Assembly (NCBI GenBank): GCA_002377245.1 | Contig: DFPL01000199.1 | Location: forward strand, 1 to 29,852 | Source: Enterobacteriaceae bacterium UBA3516 | GTDB taxonomy: Bacteria; Pseudomonadota; Gammaproteobacteria; Enterobacterales; Enterobacteriaceae | Length of the DNA: 29,852 nt | Direction: 5' to 3' | Part shown: in pieces, positions 14,642 to 22,451 of the stretch | Layout of the letters: every line of letters starts with the position of its first letter | Numbering within the stretch: position 1 is the first letter of the stretch | Notes under the pieces: model-generated | Database searches by the model: none | Told to the model about the DNA's origin: nothing | Seen by the model: only the letters and a program-made list of their open reading frames with translations | Made by a program: the position numbers and the translations under genes

Positions 14642-16777
14642 TTGCTTAATCCGATCGTTCGTAAGTTCCAGTACGGGCAACATACCGTCACGCTGGAAAC
14701 CGGCATGATGGCACGTCAGGCCACTGCAGCCGTTATGGTTAGCATGGATGACACCGCGGTATTCGTTACCGTTGTTGGCCAGAAAAAAGCAAAACCAGGT
14801 CAGGACTTCTTCCCACTGACCGTTAACTACCAGGAGCGTACCTACGCTGCCGGTAAAATCCCGGGTGGTTTCTTCCGTCGTGAAGGCCGTCCAAGCGAAG
14901 GCGAAACCCTGATTGCGCGTCTGATTGACCGCCCGGTTCGTCCGCTGTTCCCGGAAGGCTTCGTTAACGAAGTTCAGGTTATCGCTACTGTGGTTTCCGT
15001 AAACCCGCAGGTTAACCCGGATATCGTTGCAATGATTGGTGCATCCGCTGCACTGTCCCTGTCAGGTATCCCGTTCAATGGCCCTATCGGTGCCGCGCGC
15101 GTTGGTTATATCAACGACCAGTACGTACTGAACCCAACCCAGGAAGAGCTGAAAGCAAGTAAGCTGGATCTGGTGGTTGCAGGTACCGAAGGCGCAGTGC
15201 TGATGGTTGAATCCGAAGCTGAACTGCTGAGCGAAGATCAGATGCTGGGCGCAGTGGTCTTCGGCCACGATCAGCAGCAGATTGTTATCCAGAACATCAA
15301 CGACCTGGTGAAAGAAGCCGGTAAACCACGTTGGGACTGGCAGCCAGAAGCAGCAAATGACGCGCTGAATGCACGCGTTGCTGCCCTGGCAGAATCTCGC
15401 CTGAGCGATGCTTACCGTGTGACCGATAAGCAAGAGCGTTATGCTCTGGTTGACGTCATCAAATCTGAAACCGTTGCTGCTCTGCTGGCGGAAGAAGAAA
15501 CCCTGGACGCTAACGAACTGGGTGACATTCTGCACGCAATCGAGAAAAACGTCGTTCGTAGCCGCGTACTGGCTGGCGAACCGCGTATCGACGGTCGTGA
15601 AAAAGATATGATCCGTGGTCTGGATGTACGTACTGGCGTGCTGCCACGTACTCACGGTTCTTCTCTGTTCACCCGTGGCGAAACTCAGGCGCTGGTAACG
15701 GCGACTCTGGGTACCGCACGTGACGCACAGAACATCGATGAACTGATGGGCGAGCGTACTGATTCGTTCCTGTTCCACTACAACTTCCCTCCGTACTCCG
15801 TAGGGGAAACCGGTATGGTCGGTTCGCCGAAACGTCGTGAAATTGGTCACGGTCGTCTGGCGAAGCGCGGCGTGCTGGCAGTGATGCCGGATGCAGACAA
15901 ATTCCCGTACACCGTCCGTGTGGTGTCCGAGATTACTGAATCCAACGGTTCTTCTTCGATGGCTTCCGTTTGTGGTGCTTCTCTGGCGCTGATGGACGCA
16001 GGTGTGCCGATCAAAGCCGCTGTTGCAGGTATCGCAATGGGTCTGGTGAAAGAAGGCGAAAACTTTGTTGTTCTGTCTGACATTCTGGGCGATGAAGATC
16101 ACCTGGGCGATATGGACTTTAAAGTTGCCGGTAGCCGCGAAGGTATCTCTGCGCTGCAGATGGATATTAAAATCGAAGGCATTACCAAAGAGATCATGCA
16201 GGTTGCTCTGAACCAGGCAAAAGGTGCGCGTCTGCACATCCTGGGTGTGATGGAACAGGCTATTAACGCACCGCGTGGCGACATTTCTCAGTTCGCTCCG
16301 CGTATCCATACCATCAAGATCAATCCAGACAAGATCAAAGATGTTATCGGTAAAGGCGGTTCTGTTATCCGTGCGCTGACCGAAGAGACCGGCACGACCA
16401 TCGAAATCGAAGATGACGGTACCGTGAAGATCGCAGCGACCGACGGTGAGAAAGCGAAATTCGCGATTCGCCGTATCGAAGAGATCACTGCTGAAATCGA
16501 AGTGGGCCGTATCTACAGCGGTAAAGTGACCCGTATCGTTGACTTTGGCGCATTTGTTGCCATCGGTGGCGGTAAAGAAGGTCTGGTTCATATTTCTCAG
16601 ATCGCCGACAAACGCGTTGAGAAAGTGACTGATTACCTGCAGATGGGCCAGGAAGTACCGGTAAAAGTTCTGGAAGTTGATCGCCAGGGCCGTATCCGTC
16701 TTAGCATTAAAGAAGCTACCGAACAAACTCAGCCTGCAGGTGCGCCGGAAGCGCAGCAAGCAGAGCAGGGCGAGTAA
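14642..16777 (+). CDS. pnp: Polyribonucleotide nucleotidyltransferase (PNPase)
   Basis: PNPase degrades RNA 3' to 5' by phosphorolysis, alone or in the RNase E degradosome. The start is TTG at 14642 (M-LNPIVRKF), preceded by AAAGGAT; this gives 711 residues as in E. coli, while an upstream frame extension has no family match. Two RNase PH domains (about 1-140 and 310-540) flank a helical linker. The second carries the catalytic region GDEDHLGDMDFKVAGS (two essential aspartates). A KH domain with IGKGGSVIRALTEETG (about 563-578) and an S1 domain (about 620-690) complete it. The tail is Ala/Glu/Gln-rich. Expression is probably controlled by the leader hairpin upstream. Confidence 0.97.
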   Translation: MLNPIVRKFQYGQHTVTLETGMMARQATAAVMVSMDDTAVFVTVVGQKKAKPGQDFFPLTVNYQERTYAAGKIPGGFFRREGRPSEGETLIARLIDRPVRPLFPEGFVNEVQVIATVVSVNPQVNPDIVAMIGASAALSLSGIPFNGPIGAARVGYINDQYVLNPTQEELKASKLDLVVAGTEGAVLMVESEAELLSEDQMLGAVVFGHDQQQIVIQNINDLVKEAGKPRWDWQPEAANDALNARVAALAESRLSDAYRVTDKQERYALVDVIKSETVAALLAEEETLDANELGDILHAIEKNVVRSRVLAGEPRIDGREKDMIRGLDVRTGVLPRTHGSSLFTRGETQALVTATLGTARDAQNIDELMGERTDSFLFHYNFPPYSVGETGMVGSPKRREIGHGRLAKRGVLAVMPDADKFPYTVRVVSEITESNGSSSMASVCGASLALMDAGVPIKAAVAGIAMGLVKEGENFVVLSDILGDEDHLGDMDFKVAGSREGISALQMDIKIEGITKEIMQVALNQAKGARLHILGVMEQAINAPRGDISQFAPRIHTIKINPDKIKDVIGKGGSVIRALTEETGTTIEIEDDGTVKIAATDGEKAKFAIRRIEEITAEIEVGRIYSGKVTRIVDFGAFVAIGGGKEGLVHISQIADKRVEKVTDYLQMGQEVPVKVLEVDRQGRIRLSIKEATEQTQPAGAPEAQQAEQGE

Positions 16778-16786
16778 GGTTGTTTT

Positions 16787-16808
16787 GCCCTCCACTACGG
16801 TGGAGGGC
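16787..16808 (+). other. Hairpin after pnp
   Basis: GCCCTCCAC (16787-16795) pairs perfectly with GTGGAGGGC (16800-16808) around a TACG tetraloop. No T run follows, so it looks like a transcript-stabilising or processing hairpin between pnp and nlpI rather than a terminator. Confidence 0.7.
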
Positions 16809-16884
16809 GCATTATCGGGCAGGACGCCGTGTTTGCAGCCGGGGGACAGGACGTTCATCCAATTGTTGTCTTCGGGAGTGGGAA

Positions 16885-17769
16885 ATGAAGCCTTTTTTGC
16901 GCTGGTGTTTCGTTGCGACAGCTTTAACGCTGGCAGGATGCAGCAACTCTGCCTGGCGTAAGAGCGAAGTCCTCGCGGTGCCATTGCAACCGACTTTGCA
17001 GCAGGAAGTGATTCTGGCACGCATGGAACAAATTCTTGCCAGTCGGGCTTTATCCGATGATGAACGCGCACAGCTTTTATATGAGCGCGGAGTGTTGTAT
17101 GATAGTCTCGGTCTGAGGGCACTGGCGCGAAATGATTTTTCACAAGCGTTGGCCATTCGACCCGATATGCCTGAAGTATTCAATTACTTAGGCATTTATT
17201 TAACGCAGGCAGGCAATTTTGATGCTGCCTATGAAGCGTTTGATTCTGTACTTGAGCTTGATCCAACTTACAACTACGCGCACTTGAATCGCGGAATCGC
17301 TTTGTATTACGGCGGTCGTGACAAGTTAGCGCAAGATGATCTGCTGGCGTTTTATCAAGACGATCCCAATGATCCTTTCCGTAGCCTGTGGCTTTATGTC
17401 GCTGAGCGTAAGCTTGACGAGAAGCAGGCAAAAGAAGCACTGTCCCAGCGCTTCGAAAAATCGGATAAAGAGCAATGGGGATGGAACATTGTCGAGTTCT
17501 ACCTGGGCAACATTAACGAAGCTACGTTAATGGAACGCCTGAAGGCGGACGCAACGGATAACACCTCGCTCGCTGAGCATCTCAGTGAAACCAACTTCTA
17601 TTTAGGTAAGTACTACCTAAGTCTGGGGGAAAAGGACAGCGCTACGGCACTGTTCAAATTAGCGGTCGCTAACAACGTACACAACTTCGTTGAGCACCGT
17701 TATGCATTGTTGGAATTATCGCTCTTGGGCCAGGAGCAAGACGACCTGGCAGAATCGGACCAGCAATAG
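16885..17769 (+). CDS. nlpI: Outer-membrane lipoprotein NlpI
   Basis: NlpI is a TPR lipoprotein that works as adaptor for the protease Prc in degrading the murein endopeptidase MepS and scaffolds peptidoglycan hydrolases. The ATG at 16885 gives 294 residues, the E. coli length, beginning with a lipoprotein signal and lipobox LAGC whose cysteine is residue 19; upstream in-frame codons would bury this signal. TPR helices occupy about 60-170 (for example LLYERGVLYDSLGLRALARN, EVFNYLGIYLTQAGNFDAAY, AHLNRGIALYYGG) with another TPR-like repeat near 235-270. GGGAGTGGG lies before the start. It sits between pnp and deaD, as in other enterics. Confidence 0.96.
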   Translation: MKPFLRWCFVATALTLAGCSNSAWRKSEVLAVPLQPTLQQEVILARMEQILASRALSDDERAQLLYERGVLYDSLGLRALARNDFSQALAIRPDMPEVFNYLGIYLTQAGNFDAAYEAFDSVLELDPTYNYAHLNRGIALYYGGRDKLAQDDLLAFYQDDPNDPFRSLWLYVAERKLDEKQAKEALSQRFEKSDKEQWGWNIVEFYLGNINEATLMERLKADATDNTSLAEHLSETNFYLGKYYLSLGEKDSATALFKLAVANNVHNFVEHRYALLELSLLGQEQDDLAESDQQ

Positions 17770-17876
17770 CTGACGACATAGACATCAGCCCGTAATCTTT
17801 TGATTGCCATCATCTTAACTGGTGAGGGCGTTGTTGTTCGTCAATACATCTACTTTGAGCCGGTTCACACTTTTCA

Positions 17877-17957
17877 ATGAAAATTGCAGATCAATTTCAC
17901 GATGAGTTATGTAGACTGGCCGCCACTGACATTGAGGCACTCGTACTACATGGCTGA
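17877..17957 (+). CDS. yrbN: Small protein YrbN (26 aa)
   Basis: An ATG at 17877 opens a 26-codon frame beginning MKIADQFHDELCRLAA and ending ALVLHG, closely matching my recollection of E. coli YrbN, a small protein of the same length in the same place. It ends at a TGA overlapping the deaD start by eight bases, an arrangement that suggests it serves as a translated leader coupled to deaD. Its molecular role is unknown. No clear ribosome binding site precedes it. The 107 bases between nlpI and this frame contain no other gene. Confidence 0.75.
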   Translation: MKIADQFHDELCRLAATDIEALVLHG

Positions 17958-19875
17958 ATTCGAAACCACTTTCTCCGATCTGGGGCTGAAAACCTCTATT
18001 ATTGAAGCCCTTAACGATCTCGGTTACGAAAAACCTTCTCCGATCCAGGCTGAGTGCATTCCGCACCTGCTGTCTGGTCGTGACGTGCTGGGTATGGCCC
18101 AGACCGGTAGCGGAAAAACTGCAGCGTTCTCGCTGCCGCTGCTGAACAACATTGACCCGGAACTGCGTGCACCGCAGATCCTCGTACTCGCTCCAACCCG
18201 TGAACTGGCTGTTCAGGTTGCAGAAGCGATGACTGATTTCTCTAAACATATGCATGGCGTAAACGTGGTAGCCCTTTATGGCGGCCAGCGTTATGACGTG
18301 CAGCTGCGCGCCCTGCGTCAGGGACCACAAGTTGTTGTGGGTACCCCAGGTCGCCTGCTCGATCACTTAAAACGTGGCACGCTGAATCTGTCCGGCCTGA
18401 AAGGTCTGGTACTGGACGAAGCCGATGAAATGCTGCGTATGGGCTTCATCGAAGACGTTGAAACCATCATGGCGCAGATCCCGGCTGAACATCAGACCGC
18501 GCTGTTCTCTGCAACCATGCCGGAAGCCATTCGTCGCATTACCCGTCGCTTTATGAAAGAGCCTCAGGAAGTGCGTATTCAGTCCAGCGTGACGACTCGT
18601 CCGGATATCAGCCAGAGCTACTGGACGGTATACGGTATGCGTAAAAACGAAGCGCTGGTTCGTTTCCTGGAAGCAGAAGATTTTGATGCGGCGATCATCT
18701 TCGTTCGTACCAAAAACGCGACTCTGGAAGTGGCCGAAGCGCTGGAACGTAGCGGCTACAACAGTGCTGCGCTGAACGGCGATATGAACCAGGCACTGCG
18801 TGAGCAGACGCTGGAACGTCTGAAAGACGGTCGTCTGGATATCCTGATTGCAACCGACGTGGCAGCACGTGGTCTGGACGTTGAACGTATCAGCCTGGTT
18901 GTTAACTACGACATCCCGATGGATTCCGAATCTTACGTTCACCGTATTGGCCGTACCGGTCGTGCGGGTCGTGCTGGCCGTGCGCTGCTGTTCGTTGAGA
19001 ACCGTGAGCGTCGTCTGCTGCGTAACATCGAACGCACCATGAAGCTGACCATTCCTGAAGTGGAACTGCCGAACGCAGAACTGCTGGGCAAACGCCGTCT
19101 GGAAAAATTCGCCGCGAAAGTACAGCAGCAGCTGGAAAGCAGCGATCTGGATCAGTACCGTGCGCTGCTGGCGCAAATCCAGCCGACCGCGGAAGGTGAA
19201 GAGCTGGACGTTGAAACACTGGCCGCTGCGCTGCTGAAAATGGCACAGGGCGAACGTTCTCTGATCGTTCCACCTGATGCGCCGATGCGTCCTAAGCGTG
19301 AATTCCGTGAGCGTGACGAGCGTTTCGAACGTCGCGGCGATCGTAATGACCGTGGCCCGCGTGGCGACCGTCCTGAGCGTGGTGGTGAAGATCGTCCACG
19401 TCGTGAGCGTCGTGATGCTGGCGAAATGGAACTTTATCGTATCGAAGTGGGCCGTGATGATGGTGTTGAAGTACGTCACATCGTGGGTGCTATCGCTAAC
19501 GAAGGTGATATCAGCAGCCGTTACATTGGTAACATCAAACTGTTCGGTACGCATTCTACCATCGAGCTGCCGAAAGGCATGCCGGGCGAAGTTCTGCAGC
19601 ACTTCACCCGCACGCGTATTCTGAACAAACCGATGAATATGCAACTGATGGGTGATGCTCAGCCTCGCGCGGACCGTGGTCCTCGTCGTGATGGCGATCG
19701 TCCTGCTGGCGGTGGTCGTAACTTCGGTGGCGGTGAGCGTCGTGAAGGCGGCCGTAACTTCGGTGGCGGCGAACGTCGCGAAGGCGGTCGTGGTGAAGGT
19801 CGTAGCTTCAGCGGTGAGCGTCGTGCTCCACGCCGCGAAGAAGGCACCAGCCGTCGTCGCTTCGGTGATGCATAA
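17950..19875 (+). CDS. deaD: DEAD-box ATP-dependent RNA helicase DeaD (CsdA)
   Basis: DeaD unwinds RNA during 50S biogenesis at low temperature and in mRNA decay. The ATG at 17950 (MAEFETT) is chosen to match E. coli and gives 641 residues; an in-frame ATG at 17902 would add 16, and some annotations use it. Motifs: Q motif near 28-33, AQTGSGKT at 50-57, PTREL at 82-86, DEAD at 156-159, SAT at 187-189, and the helicase C core with HRIGRTGRAGRAG further on. After about residue 440 come an Arg/Glu/Asp-rich linker, the DbpA-like RNA-binding fold (YRIEVGRDDGVEVRHIVG) and an RGG-type Gly/Arg tail with a tandem repeat. yrbN overlaps its start; a terminator follows. Confidence 0.97.
   Translation: MAEFETTFSDLGLKTSIIEALNDLGYEKPSPIQAECIPHLLSGRDVLGMAQTGSGKTAAFSLPLLNNIDPELRAPQILVLAPTRELAVQVAEAMTDFSKHMHGVNVVALYGGQRYDVQLRALRQGPQVVVGTPGRLLDHLKRGTLNLSGLKGLVLDEADEMLRMGFIEDVETIMAQIPAEHQTALFSATMPEAIRRITRRFMKEPQEVRIQSSVTTRPDISQSYWTVYGMRKNEALVRFLEAEDFDAAIIFVRTKNATLEVAEALERSGYNSAALNGDMNQALREQTLERLKDGRLDILIATDVAARGLDVERISLVVNYDIPMDSESYVHRIGRTGRAGRAGRALLFVENRERRLLRNIERTMKLTIPEVELPNAELLGKRRLEKFAAKVQQQLESSDLDQYRALLAQIQPTAEGEELDVETLAAALLKMAQGERSLIVPPDAPMRPKREFRERDERFERRGDRNDRGPRGDRPERGGEDRPRRERRDAGEMELYRIEVGRDDGVEVRHIVGAIANEGDISSRYIGNIKLFGTHSTIELPKGMPGEVLQHFTRTRILNKPMNMQLMGDAQPRADRGPRRDGDRPAGGGRNFGGGERREGGRNFGGGERREGGRGEGRSFSGERRAPRREEGTSRRRFGDA
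19717..19788 (+). repeat. Two 36-base tandem repeats in the deaD tail
   Basis: Copies at 19717-19752 and 19753-19788 encode RNFGGGERREGG twice and differ only at a few third-codon positions. The array lies in the Gly/Arg-rich RNA-binding tail, where length varies among enteric DeaD proteins; this tail is longer than in E. coli K-12. Confidence 0.85.
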
Positions 19876-19900
19876 TTACCGGTAGTGCTGCTTTACAAAC

Positions 19901-19918
19901 TGTAAAGTTTTAAATACA
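19901..19918 (+). promoter_or_regulatory. Possible TyrR box upstream of mtr
   Basis: TGTAAA-GTTTTA-AATACA fits the TyrR consensus TGTAAA-N6-TTTACA in the first half and at four of six positions in the second. It lies about 55 bases before the mtr -10 region, consistent with TyrR activation known in E. coli. It also abuts the deaD terminator. Confidence 0.45.
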
Positions 19919-19949
19919 AACCCCGATGAAACCATCGGGGTTTCTTTTA
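19918..19949 (+). terminator. Rho-independent terminator after deaD
   Basis: AAACCCCGATG (19918-19928) and CATCGGGGTTT (19933-19943) form a perfect 11-pair stem around AAAC, followed by a T-rich run. It separates deaD from mtr. Confidence 0.93.
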
Positions 19950-19956
19950 TCTGTTT

Positions 19957-19978
19957 TGTACTCCTGTACTGGTACAAT
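19957..19978 (+). promoter_or_regulatory. mtr promoter region with TrpR operator
   Basis: The sequence TGTACTCCTGTACTGGTACA (19957-19976) closely resembles the E. coli mtr TrpR operator and overlaps a -10 hexamer TACAAT (19973-19978). The -35 hexamer is poor, which suits a promoter needing the activator TyrR. Repression by TrpR plus tryptophan is the inferred outcome. Confidence 0.7.
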
Positions 19979-20012
19979 GTTGCGGTATTCATGCTTACAG
20001 GAGCAAACTTTC

Positions 20013-21257
20013 ATGGCAACACTGACAACCACTCAAGCAACGCCTTCGTTGCTGGCCGGCGTGGTGATTATTGGCGGGACGGTCATCGGCGCAGGCATGT
20101 TTTCATTGCCCGTGGTTATGTCAGGTGCGTGGTTTTTCTGGTCGATAGCGGCACTCGTTTTTACTTGGTTCTGTATGCTGCATTCCGGTCTGATGATTCT
20201 TGAAGCTAACCTCAACTACCGCATTGGTGCGAGCTTCGACACCATCACCAAAGATCTGTTGGGGCGTGGCTGGAATGTAATTAACGGTCTCTCAATTGCC
20301 TTTGTGCTTTATATCCTCACCTATGCCTATATCTCGGCGAGCGGCTCTATCCTGCACCATACCTTTGCGGAAATGTCGTTTGATATTGCGCCGCGTGCTG
20401 CCGGGCTGGCCTTTGCATTTCTGGTCGCCTTTATCGTCTGGCTTTCTACGCGTGCTGTCAGCAGGATGACAGCGATTGTGCTCGGTGCCAAAGTCATAAC
20501 CTTCTTCCTGACCTTTGGCAGCCTGTTAGGCCACGTGCAGCCAGCAACGCTCTTCAATGTGGCGGAAGCGAATACCTCCTATACCCCCTACCTGTTGATG
20601 ACGTTGCCTTTCTGCCTTGCCTCGTTTGGTTACCACGGTAATGTCCCCAGCCTGATGAAGTTTTACGGGAAAGATCCACGAACTATCACGCGCTGCCTGG
20701 TTTACGGCACGCTGCTGGCACTGGGGCTGTACATGGTGTGGTTGTTGGGGACAATGGGTAACATTCCGCGTCCTGAGTTTATTGGTATCGCCCAGAAGGG
20801 CGGCAATATCGATGTGTTGGTGCAGGCGCTGAGCGGGGTGCTGAACAGTCGCAGTCTGGATCTGCTGCTGGTGGTCTTTTCTAACTTTGCCGTTGCCAGT
20901 TCATTTTTGGGGGTAACACTCGGTTTGTTCGATTACCTGGCAGACCTGTTTGGTTTTGATGACTCCGCCCTTGGTCGCTTCAAGACCGCGCTGCTGACCT
21001 TTTTACCGCCGATGGTGGGTGGATTGCTGTGGCCGAATGGTTTTTTGTACGCGATTGGTTATGCGGGACTGGCGGCCACCATCTGGGCGGCGATTGTCCC
21101 AGCCTTGCTGGCAAAAGCGTCGCGTAAGCGTTTTGGTAGCCCGGCATTTCGCGTCTGGGGCGGCACACCGATGATTGTATTAATTCTGCTGTTTGGTCTC
21201 GGCAATGCGGTGGTGCATGTGTTGTCGAGCTTTGATCTGTTGCCGGTGTATCGGTAG
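20013..21257 (+). CDS. mtr: High-affinity tryptophan:proton symporter Mtr
   Basis: Mtr imports tryptophan (and indole) across the inner membrane with protons; it belongs to the hydroxy/aromatic amino acid permease family with TnaB and TyrP. The ATG at 20013 (MATLTTTQ) has CAGGAG upstream and gives 414 residues, the E. coli length; the longer open frame would include the promoter and operator. Eleven hydrophobic segments can be traced. Family motifs include GGTVIGAGMFSLPVV near residues 20-34 and PFCLASFGYHGNVPSLM in the middle. Control is by TrpR and TyrR sites upstream. The gene stands alone, converging with yhbW. Confidence 0.96.
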   Translation: MATLTTTQATPSLLAGVVIIGGTVIGAGMFSLPVVMSGAWFFWSIAALVFTWFCMLHSGLMILEANLNYRIGASFDTITKDLLGRGWNVINGLSIAFVLYILTYAYISASGSILHHTFAEMSFDIAPRAAGLAFAFLVAFIVWLSTRAVSRMTAIVLGAKVITFFLTFGSLLGHVQPATLFNVAEANTSYTPYLLMTLPFCLASFGYHGNVPSLMKFYGKDPRTITRCLVYGTLLALGLYMVWLLGTMGNIPRPEFIGIAQKGGNIDVLVQALSGVLNSRSLDLLLVVFSNFAVASSFLGVTLGLFDYLADLFGFDDSALGRFKTALLTFLPPMVGGLLWPNGFLYAIGYAGLAATIWAAIVPALLAKASRKRFGSPAFRVWGGTPMIVLILLFGLGNAVVHVLSSFDLLPVYR

Positions 21258-21271
21258 ACAGAACAGTCTGA

Positions 21272-21308
21272 TCCCCTCACCCTCTCCTTGCGTGAGAAGG
21301 TGAGGGGA
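21272..21308. repeat. Inverted repeat between mtr and yhbW
   Basis: TCCCCTCACC (21272-21281) pairs with GGTGAGGGGA (21299-21308), with inner TCTC/GAGA arms. It sits between convergent genes, overlapping neither. It resembles the CCCTCACCCTCTCC-type dispersed palindromes of enterobacteria and may also act as a bidirectional transcript end, though no long T run is present. Confidence 0.65.
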
Positions 21309-21313
21309 AAACG

Positions 21314-22321
21314 CTACCCCAGCAGTTCCTCTTTCACCTGCATCGTCAGGTCAAATGAATGCAAACGGGCCTGATTATCAAAGATTTGTCCGTTGACCAT
21401 AATCTCATCGGCCTGGGTTTCACGCAGAACGGATTCAAGCCCATGACGCACCTTCGCTTTATCGCCAACCAGCGACATGCTCAACGCCTGTTGAACGCCA
21501 TACTGCTCGGAGGCCGACCAGAGCTGATGCATATTCTCCACCGGCGGTGGCAGTTGCCCGGTTTCCCCACGACGCAGCTTCACAAATGCCTGCTGCATTG
21601 AGGTAAACAGGAACTCCGCATCGCGATTGCTGTCGGCGGCGATAACGTTGATACAGACCATCGCGTACGGCTTGTCGAGGCGCGCCGACGGTTTGAACTG
21701 GGTACGATAGAGGTGCAATGCCTGGAAGAGCATATCCGGGGCGAAGTGTGAAGCAAAAGCAAACGGCAGCCCAAGCTGTGCGGCCAGCTGTGCACTGTAG
21801 AGGCTGGAACCCAACAGCCACACGGGGATGTGTTCGCCATAGCCGGGAACCGGGCGCACCTGTGGGTTCGGGTCGCGGGCATCAAACCAGTCCACCAGTT
21901 CAGCGACATCGCGCGGGAAGTTATCAACATCGCCGCTCATATGGCGGCGCAGGGCGCGCATCGTGGGCTGGTCGCTTCCAGGCGCACGGCCCAGACCTAA
22001 ATCGATACGTCCGGGATAAAGAGTATTCAGCGTACCGAACTGTTCGGCAATCACCAGCGGCGAATGGTTGGGCAGCATCACGCCGCCGGAGCCCAGGTGC
22101 AGGGTGGTAGTATTAGCTGCCAGATACCCAATCAGTACAGAGGTCGCTGCGCTGGCGATACCGACCATATTATGATGTTCAGCCAGCCAGTAGCGGTGAT
22201 AACCTCGCTTTTCGGCCAGGCGAGCAAGGTTCAGTGAGTGTGAAAAGGCATCTCGCGCCGAGAAGCCTTGCGGGATCGGTGCCAGATCCAGCACCGAAAA
22301 CGGAATAGTTTTATCAGTCAT
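21314..22321 (-). CDS. yhbW: Luciferase-like flavin monooxygenase YhbW
   Basis: A 335-residue member of the bacterial luciferase-like (F420/FMN-dependent) monooxygenase superfamily, single-domain TIM barrel; its substrate is unknown. It matches E. coli YhbW from end to end: MTDKTIPFSVLDLAPIP at the start, RYWLAEHHNM near 43-52 (a cofactor-site region of the family), LGSGGVMLPNHSPLVIAEQF, and LGLGRAPGSDQ. It follows ubiV on the minus strand after a 130-base gap. Its ribosome site (GTGAG, nine bases before ATG) lies inside one arm of a 16-base inverted repeat, so initiation may depend on RNA folding. A link to quinone metabolism is suggested only by position. Confidence 0.93.
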   Translation of the reverse strand: MTDKTIPFSVLDLAPIPQGFSARDAFSHSLNLARLAEKRGYHRYWLAEHHNMVGIASAATSVLIGYLAANTTTLHLGSGGVMLPNHSPLVIAEQFGTLNTLYPGRIDLGLGRAPGSDQPTMRALRRHMSGDVDNFPRDVAELVDWFDARDPNPQVRPVPGYGEHIPVWLLGSSLYSAQLAAQLGLPFAFASHFAPDMLFQALHLYRTQFKPSARLDKPYAMVCINVIAADSNRDAEFLFTSMQQAFVKLRRGETGQLPPPVENMHQLWSASEQYGVQQALSMSLVGDKAKVRHGLESVLRETQADEIMVNGQIFDNQARLHSFDLTMQVKEELLG

Positions 22322-22324
22322 GTC

Positions 22325-22396
22325 AGCTCACTTTGTTGACGGCGAATTATTTAATAGTGCATGAAAATTCGATAACCGTTGTTAACAAAGTGAGCT
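22325..22396 (-). repeat. Long inverted repeat in the yhbW leader
   Basis: AGCTCACTTTGTTGAC (22325-22340) and GTTAACAAAGTGAGCT (22381-22396) are inverted copies, matching at 15 of 16 positions across a 40-base spacer. The spacer contains a further CGAATT/AATTCG pair (22343-22348 and 22366-22371). On the yhbW transcript the downstream arm includes the GTGAG ribosome site three bases from the ATG. No T run follows on the minus strand, so it is not a standard terminator of ubiUV. Confidence 0.8.
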
Positions 22397-22451
22397 TTTA
22401 CATTTTATCCTTCACGCCGCCTTGATGCAGCTTGCGTGATTTTGCGTATCT

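Noticed and set aside
15062..17143. 693-codon open frame on the minus strand across pnp
   Set aside because: It is the complement of a highly expressed gene with strong codon bias, has no recognisable domain and no start context, and runs past the pnp end into nlpI.
18367..19644. 425-codon minus-strand frame inside deaD
   Set aside because: Composition (Thr, Arg, Phe, His rich) is typical of antisense translation of a biased gene; deaD is clearly the real gene.
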